This document shows, in pieces, positions 42,321-51,060 of a DNA stretch of 64,000 bases. How positions within the stretch are numbered: the stretch's first letter is position 1; each line of letters starts with the position of its first letter. Under the pieces are notes generated by a model that saw only the letters and a list, made by a program, of their open reading frames with translations, ran no database searches and was not told where the DNA came from. The stretch is from Clostridium sp. UBA4548 (GTDB taxonomy: Bacteria > Bacillota > Clostridia > Clostridiales > Clostridiaceae): positions 66,124 to 130,123 of the forward strand of contig NZ_DGLI01000014.1 of assembly GCF_002387895.1 (NCBI RefSeq), given 5' to 3'. The translations under genes and the position numbers were made by a program.

Positions 42321-42582
42321 TATGTGAACTCCTTTCTGTGACTAAACTTTAGGTATACAAGAATTATACACCCCCTACTGAGCACAACTCTAAAATGAAA
42401 ACTTAACCTTTTAGAGAGGAATCTATCTTAATAAGTTTGATAGAAGCAAACTAAATACTACTTTCTTATTAAGGATTAAGTTTTCTTGGTTTTTTGTATA
42501 GTTTTAAAGGAAAAATTGACTTTTGCTAGTTCCAAAATTATACTAATCATATTAAAAAGCACTTATATTAAGGAGCGTGACT

Positions 42583-44412
42583 ATGTTCAAAACCTTGAAG
42601 GGAAAATTTTTAGTAGTTTATTTGTTTTTGGTGTTTATACTTGTAATTATTGGTGTAACCTCTGTAGGAAATATTTATGTATTGAGCAAAAATATACAAG
42701 GGTTAATGACAGATAACTATAAAAGTATAAATGCAGCTAATTATATGATTGAAGCATTAGAAGGTCAAAATTTAGCAGTCTTAACTTATATAAATACTAG
42801 TAGAGAGAATGGCATAGAGAATTTTCACCGATATAGTAATGATTTTAATAAGTGGTATCAGGTAGAAAGTTCTAATATCACTGAAGTGGGAGAAAAAGAA
42901 CTTGTGGAGAAGATAAATGGTCTTTATGTTGAATACATGGCTTTATTTTCAAAGCTTCAGGAGGTGGCTACTGCTGATGTTTCTAGAATAAGCAATTTTT
43001 ACGATGAGGATGTATATCCTGCATACGATAATTTAAAAAATATAATTAAAGATATGACTAACGTTAATGAAAAGGCAATGTTTAATAGTAAGGAAAATGT
43101 AATAAGGTCATCCCGAAAGTCCATGTATATTATCATTGCTATATCTACTACTTCAATTATTGGAGGATTTGCAGTAGCCTGGATTTCGCTAAGCAAATTC
43201 TTAAATCCTTTATATGCTTTAAGGGATAATATAAAAGCACTTAAGGAAGGGGAGTTAGACAAACAAACACAAATTGTAAGTGAGGATGAAATAGGAGAGT
43301 TGTCAAAAGAATTTAATGATATGACTAGGAGATTGCTACAATTTGAACAAAGTACATTAGGTAAGCTATTGGCAGAGAAAAATAAATCCCTTGCTATAGT
43401 AAAGAGTATATCAGATCCAATACTAGTTATGGATATAGACTATAAAATACTTCTTATCAATGATGCCTTTGAAAAGCTATTTAACATTGAGGAAAAAAAT
43501 ATATTAAATAAATACTTTCTTGAGGTTATAAGGAACGGAGAATTGTATGATTATATAAAAAATATATATAACATAGAGGAAAAGGTTCAACAAAAAATAT
43601 TTTATTTTAACCACTGCAGTAAGGATTATTATTACAATGTGCTAGTTACAAAGCTTAAACAAGAGGATCATAAAGGGTATGGACTAGTAGTTCTTTTTCA
43701 AAATATAACTGAGCTTAAGGAAATAGAAAAGCTTAAGGGTGATTTTATAGCTACAGTTTCCCATGAATTTAAAACTCCTATAACATCTATAATGATGGGA
43801 GCAAGCTTAATTGGGGATGAGGCTGCAGGAGGATTAAATAAAAAGCAAAAGGAGATTTTAAGTACAATCACAGAAGAAACAGAAAAGTTATTGAACTTAG
43901 TAAATAATCTTTTGGGTCTTTATAAGTTAGAATCAAGAAAATCTGTATTTAAAATAGAGGAGTGTTCTATAGAAGCTATTATAGAAAATAGTGTAAAGAG
44001 TTTTGCAAATGAAGCAATAGAGCGAAATATTAATCTGCAATATAACATTATAGGACATAATTTTAAAATTAGAGTTGATTTTGATAAAACTGTTTGGGTG
44101 TTAAATAATTTAATAGCAAATGCTTTAAAGTTTACTAATGCAGGAGATGAAATACTAATAAGGTCTTTTGTCAAAGAAAATAATATATGCATATCTGTTA
44201 AGGACACAGGATGTGGAATTCCTGAAAATTATGTAGAAAAAGTCTTTGAAAAATTTGTACAAGTGGAAGGTACAGAGCATAGAGGGACTGGGCTAGGGCT
44301 CGCTATAGCCAAGGAGATAGTTGAAGCTCAAGGTGGTGAAATATGGTGTGAAAGTAAGATTGACCAAGGTAGCACTTTTACTTTTACTTTGCCATCAGAA
44401 GAAGTGATTTAA
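42583..44412 (+). CDS. Membrane sensor histidine kinase, 4HB-HAMP-PAS type
   Basis: 609 residues. TM1 is at about 8-28 and TM2 at about 183-203, bounding an extracytoplasmic helical domain of ~150 residues (four-helix-bundle type). A HAMP region (about 204-257), a PAS domain (about 268-370) and HisKA follow, with the phospho-acceptor in TVSHEFKTPI near 393. The ATPase domain shows LIANALKFT, VKDTGCGIP and GTGLGLAIAKEIVEAQGG. It is divergent from kdpFABC and forms an operon with the response regulator 15 nt downstream. It may replace the kinase half of KdpD (inference). AAGGAG precedes the ATG. Confidence 0.85.
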   Translation: MFKTLKGKFLVVYLFLVFILVIIGVTSVGNIYVLSKNIQGLMTDNYKSINAANYMIEALEGQNLAVLTYINTSRENGIENFHRYSNDFNKWYQVESSNITEVGEKELVEKINGLYVEYMALFSKLQEVATADVSRISNFYDEDVYPAYDNLKNIIKDMTNVNEKAMFNSKENVIRSSRKSMYIIIAISTTSIIGGFAVAWISLSKFLNPLYALRDNIKALKEGELDKQTQIVSEDEIGELSKEFNDMTRRLLQFEQSTLGKLLAEKNKSLAIVKSISDPILVMDIDYKILLINDAFEKLFNIEEKNILNKYFLEVIRNGELYDYIKNIYNIEEKVQQKIFYFNHCSKDYYYNVLVTKLKQEDHKGYGLVVLFQNITELKEIEKLKGDFIATVSHEFKTPITSIMMGASLIGDEAAGGLNKKQKEILSTITEETEKLLNLVNNLLGLYKLESRKSVFKIEECSIEAIIENSVKSFANEAIERNINLQYNIIGHNFKIRVDFDKTVWVLNNLIANALKFTNAGDEILIRSFVKENNICISVKDTGCGIPENYVEKVFEKFVQVEGTEHRGTGLGLAIAKEIVEAQGGEIWCESKIDQGSTFTFTLPSEEVI

Positions 44413-44427
44413 GTTTGGAGGATAGCT

Positions 44428-45009
44428 ATGAAAAAGGTTCTTGTTGTTGATGATACAAAAAATATAAAGTTGCTGTTAACTACCTGTTTAGAATTTAGTG
44501 GTTATGAGGTTTTAACAGCTAGCAATGGAGCAGAAGCTCTAGAACTATTAAAGAGTGAGAAGTTTGATTTGATTTTATTGGATATAAAAATGCCTGAAAT
44601 AAGTGGTACAGAGGTTTTAAGAAGAATGAGGGGGGTAGGCATAGAAACTCCTGTAATAATAATGACAGCCTTTGGAACCGTAAAAAATGCAGTGGAATGT
44701 ACAAAGCTAGGAGCTATTGCATATCTTCAAAAACCTTTTACAGCAGAAAAGGTAAGAAATGTACTAAATGAAGTTGAGCCATATATCCAAGGAGATAGAA
44801 TTACAACAGATAGATATATTAAAAAGGTTAAAGAACTTCTAGAAATAGGAGAGCTCGAGGAAGCCTTTAATTTGCTTAAAAAAGCTTTATCAGAGAATGT
44901 TAATAATGGTGAAATATATGAACTTTTAGCTAGAATTTATGAGGTAAGAGGGGATTTGAAAGAGGCCGAAAGGTTTCATAACATTAGCAAGGAGTTTCAG
45001 CAATACTAG
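44428..45009 (+). CDS. Response regulator with receiver and TPR-like tail, no DNA-binding domain
   Basis: 193 residues. The receiver domain (1-120) has all key residues: acidic pair in VVDDT near 7-8, phospho-acceptor Asp in LILLDIKMPE near 52, Thr in MTAFG near 80 and Lys in LQKPF near 102. The remaining ~70 residues are helical (YIKKVKELLEIGELEEAFNLL, IYELLARIYEVRGDLKEAERFHN), a TPR-like pair of repeats. It lacks the OmpR-type winged helix expected of a KdpE, so output must be through protein contact. GGAGG precedes the ATG. Confidence 0.85.
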   Translation: MKKVLVVDDTKNIKLLLTTCLEFSGYEVLTASNGAEALELLKSEKFDLILLDIKMPEISGTEVLRRMRGVGIETPVIIMTAFGTVKNAVECTKLGAIAYLQKPFTAEKVRNVLNEVEPYIQGDRITTDRYIKKVKELLEIGELEEAFNLLKKALSENVNNGEIYELLARIYEVRGDLKEAERFHNISKEFQQY

Positions 45010-45179
45010 ATATAAAAAAGAGCAGCAGTGTTTAAAACTAAGGTTAAGTGGTATAAATTTATTTTTTTAGCTTTTATAAATAAAGATAGTGAATTTCCAC
45101 ATCTGAATTCAAAATTGGTACTTTCAATGTAGTTAAATATAATTAAAGTATGTTAATTCATTGAAGGGATGGAATCACT

Positions 45180-45521
45180 ATGAAAAAGATATTTATTTTA
45201 ATTGTATTGGTAGCATTAATTATATTTGTTGGATTTACAGGTAAACAGTACAATCCTTATGCTGGCACTTACCAATTTGCAAAGAACTCCAACTTAGTTT
45301 TGAGATTACACAAAGATAGTAGCTATATTTTATTCAATGCTGTAGGTAAGAAAACTGATTTTGTTAAGGGAGAATACCAGGTTGAAAACAATGATATAAC
45401 TTTAACTCCAAAGAAGAATAATATAGATAAATTTATAATTTATACACTTCATGGAAAAGTAGATGGTTCCAAAATAACCATAGAAGAGTTAAAAGGTGAG
45501 TTTGTTAAGCAATATAAGTGA
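45180..45521 (+). CDS. Small membrane-anchored or secreted protein
   Basis: 113 residues. The N-terminus is a signal anchor (MKKIF, hydrophobic to about residue 21). The rest is a beta-rich domain: YAGTYQFAKNSNLVLRLHKDSSYILF, FVKGEYQVENNDITLTP, IIYTLHGKVDGSKITIEELKGEFVK, a pattern like small lipocalin-type or META-like barrels. Not recognised further. AAGGGATG precedes the ATG. It lies within the kdp-regulator region, but a functional link is not evident. Confidence 0.6.
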   Translation: MKKIFILIVLVALIIFVGFTGKQYNPYAGTYQFAKNSNLVLRLHKDSSYILFNAVGKKTDFVKGEYQVENNDITLTPKKNNIDKFIIYTLHGKVDGSKITIEELKGEFVKQYK

Positions 45522-45544
45522 TAATATAAGAAAAAAGTATTAGC

Positions 45545-45784
45545 TTAGATATCAAAGGAGAAATTATTCCTTGTGATAGAGAGATAATAGAAGAGATTTC
45601 CACAGTTGATGAATTTGTTAGTACAGGAGAAGCAGCTTTTACACTGAGAGAAGCTGAGGAGGGATACAATAGGTTAACTGCAGGCATTAAGTTTGTATGC
45701 AATACAATTAAAATAAAGATTTTGTATACTAATAAGTGTGGTAATAAAAAAGAAAATACTAATCAAAATAACAGGATTAGTTAA
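45545..45784 (+). pseudogene. Degenerate kdpB fragment (actuator domain)
   Basis: An open frame without start codon, running to TAA at 45782-45784. Its translation includes GEIIPCDREIIEEISTVDE, then STGEA and IKFV with KIKI. It aligns without gaps to the intact KdpB actuator segment (GDIIPNDGEVIEGIASVDES, AITGES, TKVV, LKIRI). The TGES motif has become TGEA and other conserved residues are lost; the flanking kdpB regions are absent. It appears to be a relic of a second kdp operon, directly upstream of the short kdpD. The last ~20 codons are not kdpB-like. Confidence 0.7.
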
Positions 45785-45814
45785 ATTGATTATATAAATT
45801 TAGAGGTGTGGTTT

Positions 45815-46939
45815 ATGAGTAAAAAATCTCCTGATCAGTTCTTGAAGGAAATTGAAAATGCCCAAAAGGGCAGGTTAAAGCTTTATATTGGGGCAGCCCC
45901 AGGAGTAGGAAAAACCTATGAAATGCTGAGAGATGCTCATGAATTAAAGGAAACAAATATTGATGTAGTTATTGGGCTTGTGGAAACCTATGGTAGAAAG
46001 GGTACTGGTGAACAAATAAAGGATCTAGAGATTATTCCTTTAAGGGAGATAGCTTATAAAGGTGTAGTTCTTAAGGAGTTGGATTTAGAAGCAATAATAC
46101 AAAGAAGGCCACAGGTAGTTATTGTAGATGAGCTAGCTCATACTAATGTGCCTACCTCCAAGAATAATAAGCGGTATGAAGATGTTTTAGAGCTAATAAA
46201 CAAGGGTATTAACGTTATGACTGCCGTTAATATACAGCATCTTGAAAGCTTAAATGATTATGTTAATAGAATGACTGGAGTAAAGGTAAGGGAAACCATT
46301 CCTGATTCAATGTTAGAGCTTGCTGATGAAGTTGAAGTAATAGATATTTCTATTGATGCCCTAAGAGAGAGATTGAGAAAGGGGAAGATTTATAGCCAAG
46401 ATAAAATAGAAACTGCACTAAATAATTTTTTTAGGGTTGGAAATTTAACGGCTTTAAGAGAACTTACTCTAAGAGAAGTGGCTAATGAAGTAGATGAGTA
46501 TCTTATGGAGTATAAGAATGAAAAACACGTAGAAGGGCTTATGGGAGCTCAAGAAAAAATTCTCGTATGTGTTAATCTTAACTTCAATGCAGAATATCTT
46601 ATAAGAAGAGGTTACAGGATTTCAAAAATGCTCAAAGCACCCTTATATGTTCTTTACGTAAGAAAACAAGACATTTCAACAGATTGTAATAAGGTAAAAA
46701 AACTTACTGATTTATCACAACTGTGTAAAAAACTTGAAGCAGAGTTTAAGATTGTTACATCAAAGGACCCAGCTGAGCCAATAATAAAATTTGCTAAGGA
46801 AAATGCTATAACTCAAGTAATAATTGGACAGTCCGCAAGAACTAGATGGCATGAAATACTAAGAGGATCCATAGTAAGAAAAATTATGAGGGGTACTAAG
46901 TATGTAGATGTACTAGTAGTAGCTGACCCACGGGAATAA
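45815..46939 (+). CDS. Short stand-alone KdpD sensor (KdpD plus USP domains, no kinase)
   Basis: 374 residues. The KdpD domain (about 10-215) has the P-loop GAAPGVGKTYEML near residue 28, VDELAHTNVPTSKN near 109 and NIQHLESLNDYV near 142. A universal-stress-protein domain follows (about 240-374): ILVCVNLNFNAEYLIRRGYRI, then IIGQSARTRWHEILRGSIVRKIM. It ends there, whereas full-length KdpD (about 900 residues) continues with four TM helices, GAF and histidine kinase. The end is clean (a stop, then a terminator), so this is a short natural form. In Firmicutes the USP domain of KdpD can bind c-di-AMP. AGGTGTGG precedes the ATG at 45815. Confidence 0.9.
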   Translation: MSKKSPDQFLKEIENAQKGRLKLYIGAAPGVGKTYEMLRDAHELKETNIDVVIGLVETYGRKGTGEQIKDLEIIPLREIAYKGVVLKELDLEAIIQRRPQVVIVDELAHTNVPTSKNNKRYEDVLELINKGINVMTAVNIQHLESLNDYVNRMTGVKVRETIPDSMLELADEVEVIDISIDALRERLRKGKIYSQDKIETALNNFFRVGNLTALRELTLREVANEVDEYLMEYKNEKHVEGLMGAQEKILVCVNLNFNAEYLIRRGYRISKMLKAPLYVLYVRKQDISTDCNKVKKLTDLSQLCKKLEAEFKIVTSKDPAEPIIKFAKENAITQVIIGQSARTRWHEILRGSIVRKIMRGTKYVDVLVVADPRE

Positions 46940-46964
46940 GTTGATTAAGTTTATTATTCATATG

Positions 46965-47002
46965 AAAATCACCAAAGATGATTATGCAACTATGGTGATT
47001 TT
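46965..47002. terminator. Terminator after the short kdpD
   Basis: AAAATCACCA (46965-46974) pairs with TGGTGATTTT (46993-47002), followed by ATTTTTAT on the plus strand. It lies between convergent genes. Confidence 0.85.
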
Positions 47003-47022
47003 ATTTTTATATAAATTTTGAT

Positions 47023-47949
47023 TTACTCCAAAGTTTCTTTAGGAATCTTGCTTCCAATGTAGTTAGTTCCAAAGACTCCTACAAGAATTAATGCAGAGCC
47101 CATTAGATGGAAGAATCTAAAGTCTTCCTTTAAGAACACAACTCCAGCAATTATAGAAACTATAGTAGAGAAGTTTCCAAGAATAGCTGATTTAGAAGCT
47201 TCTAGTTTTGATAAAGAATAGTTAATAAATAAGAAAGCAACTATAGAGGATAATATCCCAAGGTATAACAGAGCTATAACAAAGCTTTTATTTCCAAGGG
47301 GCTGAAAAAACTGTGCTAAGGTACCTTTTGTTATATGTTGAATAATTGACATTAAAGTAAAGGTTATAGCTCCCAAGCCCATCATATAATAGGTGATTTC
47401 TATAGGAGTAAACTCCTTAGAAAGCTTTCTTGATAAAAGATTAAATACAGTAGCAGAGATTACTGCTATAAGTAGGCATAGAAAACCTATTATATTTACA
47501 GAACCAGAAGAGTTTCCACTCATTAGTATGATAAAAATTACTCCCACAACCGAAGTTATGATAAATACCCATTGGAGTGGAGTTGGTTTTTCCTTAAGAA
47601 AGTAAGCTGAAAATACAGCTACAGTTATAGGAATTAAGGCAATCACTACTCCAGCAATGGAACTAGAAGAGTTTTTAATTCCATAAGTTTCAAATATAAA
47701 ATAAATTATAGGCTGCATTAGTCCAAGAATAAAAAGGGACTTTAAGTTTTTGTTTTTATAGTCTACTTTTATAAGTTTAGTTAGTACTAAAACAGACATA
47801 ATAGTAAAAGCTAATAAAAATCTAAAGGAAAGCAAGGTAAAAGTATCTACGATCTTTAAGGCAACACTAGAAAACATGAAGCTAAGACCAAAGATAGAAG
47901 ATGCGGTAATACCAGCGAGTATAGGTAGTGCTGAACGTTTTGTGCTCAT
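47023..47949 (-). CDS. EamA/RhaT-family drug/metabolite transporter
   Basis: 308 residues with ten membrane helices in two EamA repeats (about 1-140 and 150-300). The N-terminus reads LPILAGITASSIFGLSFMFSSVAL, with the typical GxxF/LxF pattern, and the second repeat starts SVNIIGFLCLLIAVISATVFNLL. It is an inner-membrane permease that probably exports a metabolite; the substrate is unknown. AGGAGG precedes the ATG at 47949; a longer frame from 47964 would include that site. It is divergent from the small protein at 48199. Confidence 0.88.
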   Translation of the reverse strand: MSTKRSALPILAGITASSIFGLSFMFSSVALKIVDTFTLLSFRFLLAFTIMSVLVLTKLIKVDYKNKNLKSLFILGLMQPIIYFIFETYGIKNSSSSIAGVVIALIPITVAVFSAYFLKEKPTPLQWVFIITSVVGVIFIILMSGNSSGSVNIIGFLCLLIAVISATVFNLLSRKLSKEFTPIEITYYMMGLGAITFTLMSIIQHITKGTLAQFFQPLGNKSFVIALLYLGILSSIVAFLFINYSLSKLEASKSAILGNFSTIVSIIAGVVFLKEDFRFFHLMGSALILVGVFGTNYIGSKIPKETLE

Positions 47950-48128
47950 GAAAATCCTCCTCAACTTTTAGCGATTTATTTTAAAATATAGAGTATCATT
48001 CACTGCTGTGATTATTACTGAAAAAATTTTTATGTTTAGTAATATTTTTTATGTCTAAAACATACATATTGTATTGTAAGACAAGCTAATAAAATTAACA
48101 ATACTAAAATAAAATTTTATAATTTCTA

Positions 48129-48157
48129 TTGACGTACGAACAATTGTTCGATATACT
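48129..48157 (+). promoter_or_regulatory. Near-consensus promoter with LexA-box-like palindrome in its spacer
   Basis: TTGACG (48129-48134), exactly 17 nt, TATACT (48152-48157). The spacer contains the perfect 14-bp palindrome CGAACAATTGTTCG (48137-48150), matching the Gram-positive SOS box core GAAC-N4-GTTC. Placement between -35 and -10 would give tight repression. Confidence 0.7.
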
Positions 48158-48198
48158 GTAAATAGTTAATTGTGGAACCAAACTAGGGGGAATAGAAA

Positions 48199-48426
48199 AT
48201 GGGTAACGTAGATTTTTTGATAGAGTTAAAGTATAAAGCAGATGGAAAAGGACTTGAAGGAATGTCTTTTATAGAAAATAAAATGAAGGAAGCTTCTAAA
48301 TACTTTCTTTGTGGAGGCATCTTAAATAAAAATGGTGGAAAGCTTATTTTTAAAGCAAGAAATATAGAAGAGGTTAATGAGTTTGCAAAAAGTAATCCTA
48401 TGGCTAAATTGGTTATATGTAATTAA
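48199..48426 (+). CDS. Small YciI-like protein under a LexA-box-like promoter
   Basis: 75 residues, one small alpha/beta domain: VDFLIELKYKADGKGLEG strand, MSFIENKMKEASKYF helix, CGGILNKNGGKLIFKA strand pair, IEEVNEFAKSNPM helix and AKLVICN strand. The order and the final 'NPMAKLVI' recall a shortened YciI or dimeric alpha/beta-barrel domain. No catalytic site is clear. It has its own near-consensus promoter with an operator-like palindrome and its own terminator, so it is a single-gene regulated unit. GGGGG lies 9 nt before the ATG. Confidence 0.65.
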   Translation: MGNVDFLIELKYKADGKGLEGMSFIENKMKEASKYFLCGGILNKNGGKLIFKARNIEEVNEFAKSNPMAKLVICN

Positions 48427-48430
48427 TATA

Positions 48431-48506
48431 AAAAAAGTATGCTAGATACAAGCTTCCCCTATTTAAGTAACAGGGAGAAGTTTGATAAAACTTAGCATAC
48501 TTTTTT
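48431..48506. terminator. Bidirectional terminator with long stem
   Basis: AAAAAAGTATGCTA (48431-48444) pairs perfectly with TAGCATACTTTTTT (48493-48506), with inner CTTCCCCT/AGGGAGAAG pairing. It serves the small plus-strand gene and the convergent cyclase gene. Confidence 0.85.
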
Positions 48507-48509
48507 ATT

Positions 48510-49604
48510 TTAATCAGCTAAACAGCTACTATTAAGACAAACCTTATTACGACCACTATGCTTTGCATTATAAAGAGCTACATCGGCTTGTTCTTTTAAG
48601 TAATTTATATTGGATAAAGTGTCGGGATAGGAAGAAACTCCTACAGATACAGTGACATTTATATATTTATCTTCTCCAATGTGAATGTTATATCCTTCAA
48701 TAGCATTTTTAATTCTTAAAGCAACTTCCACAGAATGGTCTTTTGGGCAATCAACAAGCAGAGCACAAAATTCCTCACCACCAACTCTTCCGATAATATC
48801 AAAGCTCCTAGCGGTATTACCTATAACCCTTGCAACTTCCTTTAATACTATATCACCTATAGAGTGACCATAGGTATCATTTACCTTCTTAAAGTGATCA
48901 ATATCTATCATAAGACAAGATAGTTTCTCTTCATTCTTTAAGGCTCTTTCCGTAGCTGCATTTAGCATACTATCAAATTGTCTAGTATTATAAAGACCAG
49001 TAAGAAAGTCTTTTGTAGAATCCTTCTTGTACCGTTTGTATAATTCATTAGAACTACGAACATATTCTAGTAAATAATATTCTAGTGTAGCTGCAAATAT
49101 TATTACTAAAGAAAACTGAAGAAGTATTAAATGAACCTTTTCTACATCTATCAAGAGATAGTAGAAGGCTGATACTAGAATAATCAGAGAAGTTAAAGTT
49201 TTATAGACCCATCTTTTCCAGTCTTTTTTTATCCTTTTATCAATTATATAAAAGGATATTATATATAATACTATTTGAAACAAGGAAACTGTAGAGGATA
49301 TATTTAAACCAAAATAAGTTCCACGAAATATCCATATAATAATTCCAGAAATTATAGTAGAAATGGTACCTCCTAAATAGGAAACCATCATGATTGCAAA
49401 AATCCTCAGATCTAATAAGGTGGTAGTACCACTAATTTTAATGGTATATATCATCATCAGAATACCTAAGAGTCCACCAGAAATCCCTAGTACAATTTTT
49501 CCGTATATAGAGTTTAAGATATCGTCAGATATGTCTTTTAATATATGACCCGCAACAAAGGTTGCGGACACAAGTATTAATAAGTTAATAAATAAATCAT
49601 TCAT
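48510..49604 (-). CDS. Diguanylate cyclase with 5TMR-LYT-type membrane domain
   Basis: 364 residues. About six membrane helices (residues 5-185) resemble the 5TM receptor LYT module, with IFAIMMVSYLGGTISTIISG and FRGTYFG. The GGDEF domain (about 195-360) has DFLTGLYNTRQFD, MIDIDHFKKVNDTYGH and the catalytic GGEEF near 288. The product-inhibition I-site RxxD (RSFD) lies five residues upstream of it. It makes c-di-GMP from two GTP and should be active and feedback-inhibited. No EAL partner is nearby. The ATG at 49604 follows AGAGGTG. Confidence 0.92.
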   Translation of the reverse strand: MNDLFINLLILVSATFVAGHILKDISDDILNSIYGKIVLGISGGLLGILMMIYTIKISGTTTLLDLRIFAIMMVSYLGGTISTIISGIIIWIFRGTYFGLNISSTVSLFQIVLYIISFYIIDKRIKKDWKRWVYKTLTSLIILVSAFYYLLIDVEKVHLILLQFSLVIIFAATLEYYLLEYVRSSNELYKRYKKDSTKDFLTGLYNTRQFDSMLNAATERALKNEEKLSCLMIDIDHFKKVNDTYGHSIGDIVLKEVARVIGNTARSFDIIGRVGGEEFCALLVDCPKDHSVEVALRIKNAIEGYNIHIGEDKYINVTVSVGVSSYPDTLSNINYLKEQADVALYNAKHSGRNKVCLNSSCLAD

Positions 49605-50227
49605 GGAATTCACCTCTCCGTTAATTTCTTCTTAGTTATATAGCGCAATAATTATAATTTTAAATTTGTAAAACTTAAAAAGTGGCTTCTTTAAAATAGA
49701 TTTAAGTAGGTGTAAAATCTAAGGAGTTGAGATTTTGGAAATTACAAAGATTGAGATAAAATTCTTATTACTATAAATAAGCTTCTATTGAGCTAAAGTT
49801 TATTCGTAAAAATACTTTTATAACTTTTTAAGAGCATTTACTTAATTATACTTTATCTACATAAGTAAATAAAAGTAAATTTTAGAGGTTCATTACCAAT
49901 AACATGTTGGAGTTTGAATTTGGAAGTAAGCGGTTAATCTTTTTATCGGAAAGATTATTATAAGTATTATTCAATCTGATGATGAATTTATTCCAATATA
50001 GTTTTACTCTGCAATAAGTAGGAAATATATATAAAATCAGATAAATAAAAGGTATTTATATTACGAGTAGTCAGGATGACTTTAATTAACATTCTGAAAG
50101 TTTGTGCAATTAAGGGATTTGTGGAAGTATTTTATGTATAATAATATGTAGAAAGCAACTGGAGAGAAAAATAAGTAAAAACCACTTAAATAATAAATAT
50201 AAAAACAATTTAAGAAGGAGAATAAAT
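49605..50227. other. Intergenic region of 623 nt with no gene recognised
   Basis: A+T-rich DNA between divergent genes. A small hairpin AATCTTT-N7-AAAGATT lies at 49938-49958. A 13-codon frame starting with TTG at 49735 follows AAGGAG but is too short to call. No repeat or convincing promoter was seen. Confidence 0.5.
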
Positions 50228-50839
50228 ATGAATTTTGATAAGAGAGCATTAACTTGGGATGATGAATATAGGGCTAGTAGAGCAAAAATTATTGCACAGG
50301 AAATAAAAAAATCCATTCCTATGAAGGAAGACTATAAGGCATTAGAATTTGGGTGCGGAACAGGCCTTATAAGCTTTAATCTTTATGATAAGTTTAAACA
50401 TATTACTCTTGTAGACACGTCTAGGGGAATGATTGAAGTTGTTAACTCAAAAATACAACAATATGAAGCTAATAATATGATAGCTTATGAAAAGGATATA
50501 AACAGTGAGACGTTTATGGCAAAGTATGATGTAGTTTATACTTCCATGGTACTTCATCATATTGATGACTTAGCAAAGACCATAGAAAGTTTAGCAGCTA
50601 TGGTAAATAAGGATGGATATTTATGTATTGTAGATTTAACCAAAGATGATGGAAGTTTTCATAAATTAGAAAAAGATTTTAAGGGACATGATGGGTTTGA
50701 AGAAGAAGAACTTAAAAGCCTACTAAGTAAGGCCGGACTAAATGATATAACTTATAAGGTTTTCTTTAACGGGAAGAAAAATATTGAAGGAAAAGAAGTG
50801 GATTACTCCTTGTTTATAATGGTGGCAAGGAAAAGATAG
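50228..50839 (+). CDS. Class I SAM-dependent methyltransferase
   Basis: 203 residues of the Rossmann-like class I fold. Motif I is LEFGCGTGLISFNL near residue 39, acidic residue LVDTSRGMIEV near 62, and the later YDVVYTSMVLHHIDDL near 101. The C-terminal part (DDGSFHKLEKDFKGHDGFEEEELKSLL and a final YSLFIMVARKR) follows the UbiE/Methyltransf_11 pattern. The methyl acceptor is unknown. AAGGAG precedes the ATG. It stands alone. Confidence 0.9.
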   Translation: MNFDKRALTWDDEYRASRAKIIAQEIKKSIPMKEDYKALEFGCGTGLISFNLYDKFKHITLVDTSRGMIEVVNSKIQQYEANNMIAYEKDINSETFMAKYDVVYTSMVLHHIDDLAKTIESLAAMVNKDGYLCIVDLTKDDGSFHKLEKDFKGHDGFEEEELKSLLSKAGLNDITYKVFFNGKKNIEGKEVDYSLFIMVARKR

Positions 50840-51060
50840 AGGATATATTTTAATAGAATAGGAAAGCATAAAAATAGAATAGGAGCTTATATTAAAAAAG
50901 TTAATCTAATTCAAAGCAACTATAAAATATAAAAAGCTATTAAGGATTACTTTTAAAAGGGTGTTACATAATATAAAAGTTATTAAATATTTAAGTAAAT
51001 TTTGACCTATGGGAAACACTATACTAGTGATAGAATTTGGTGTAATGGAGGATAAAGTTT

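Noticed and set aside
42321..42582. c-di-AMP (ydaO) riboswitch before kdpFABC
   Set aside because: Expected because of Kdp biology, but no conserved riboswitch core was found by eye on the minus strand.
45815..46939. Frameshifted or truncated full-length kdpD
   Set aside because: The reading frame ends after a complete USP domain, a terminator follows directly, and no kinase or TM remnant lies downstream; short KdpD forms are known.
49735..49776. 13-codon ORF with TTG start in the 623-nt gap
   Set aside because: No hairpin or gene follows closely and it is too short to support.
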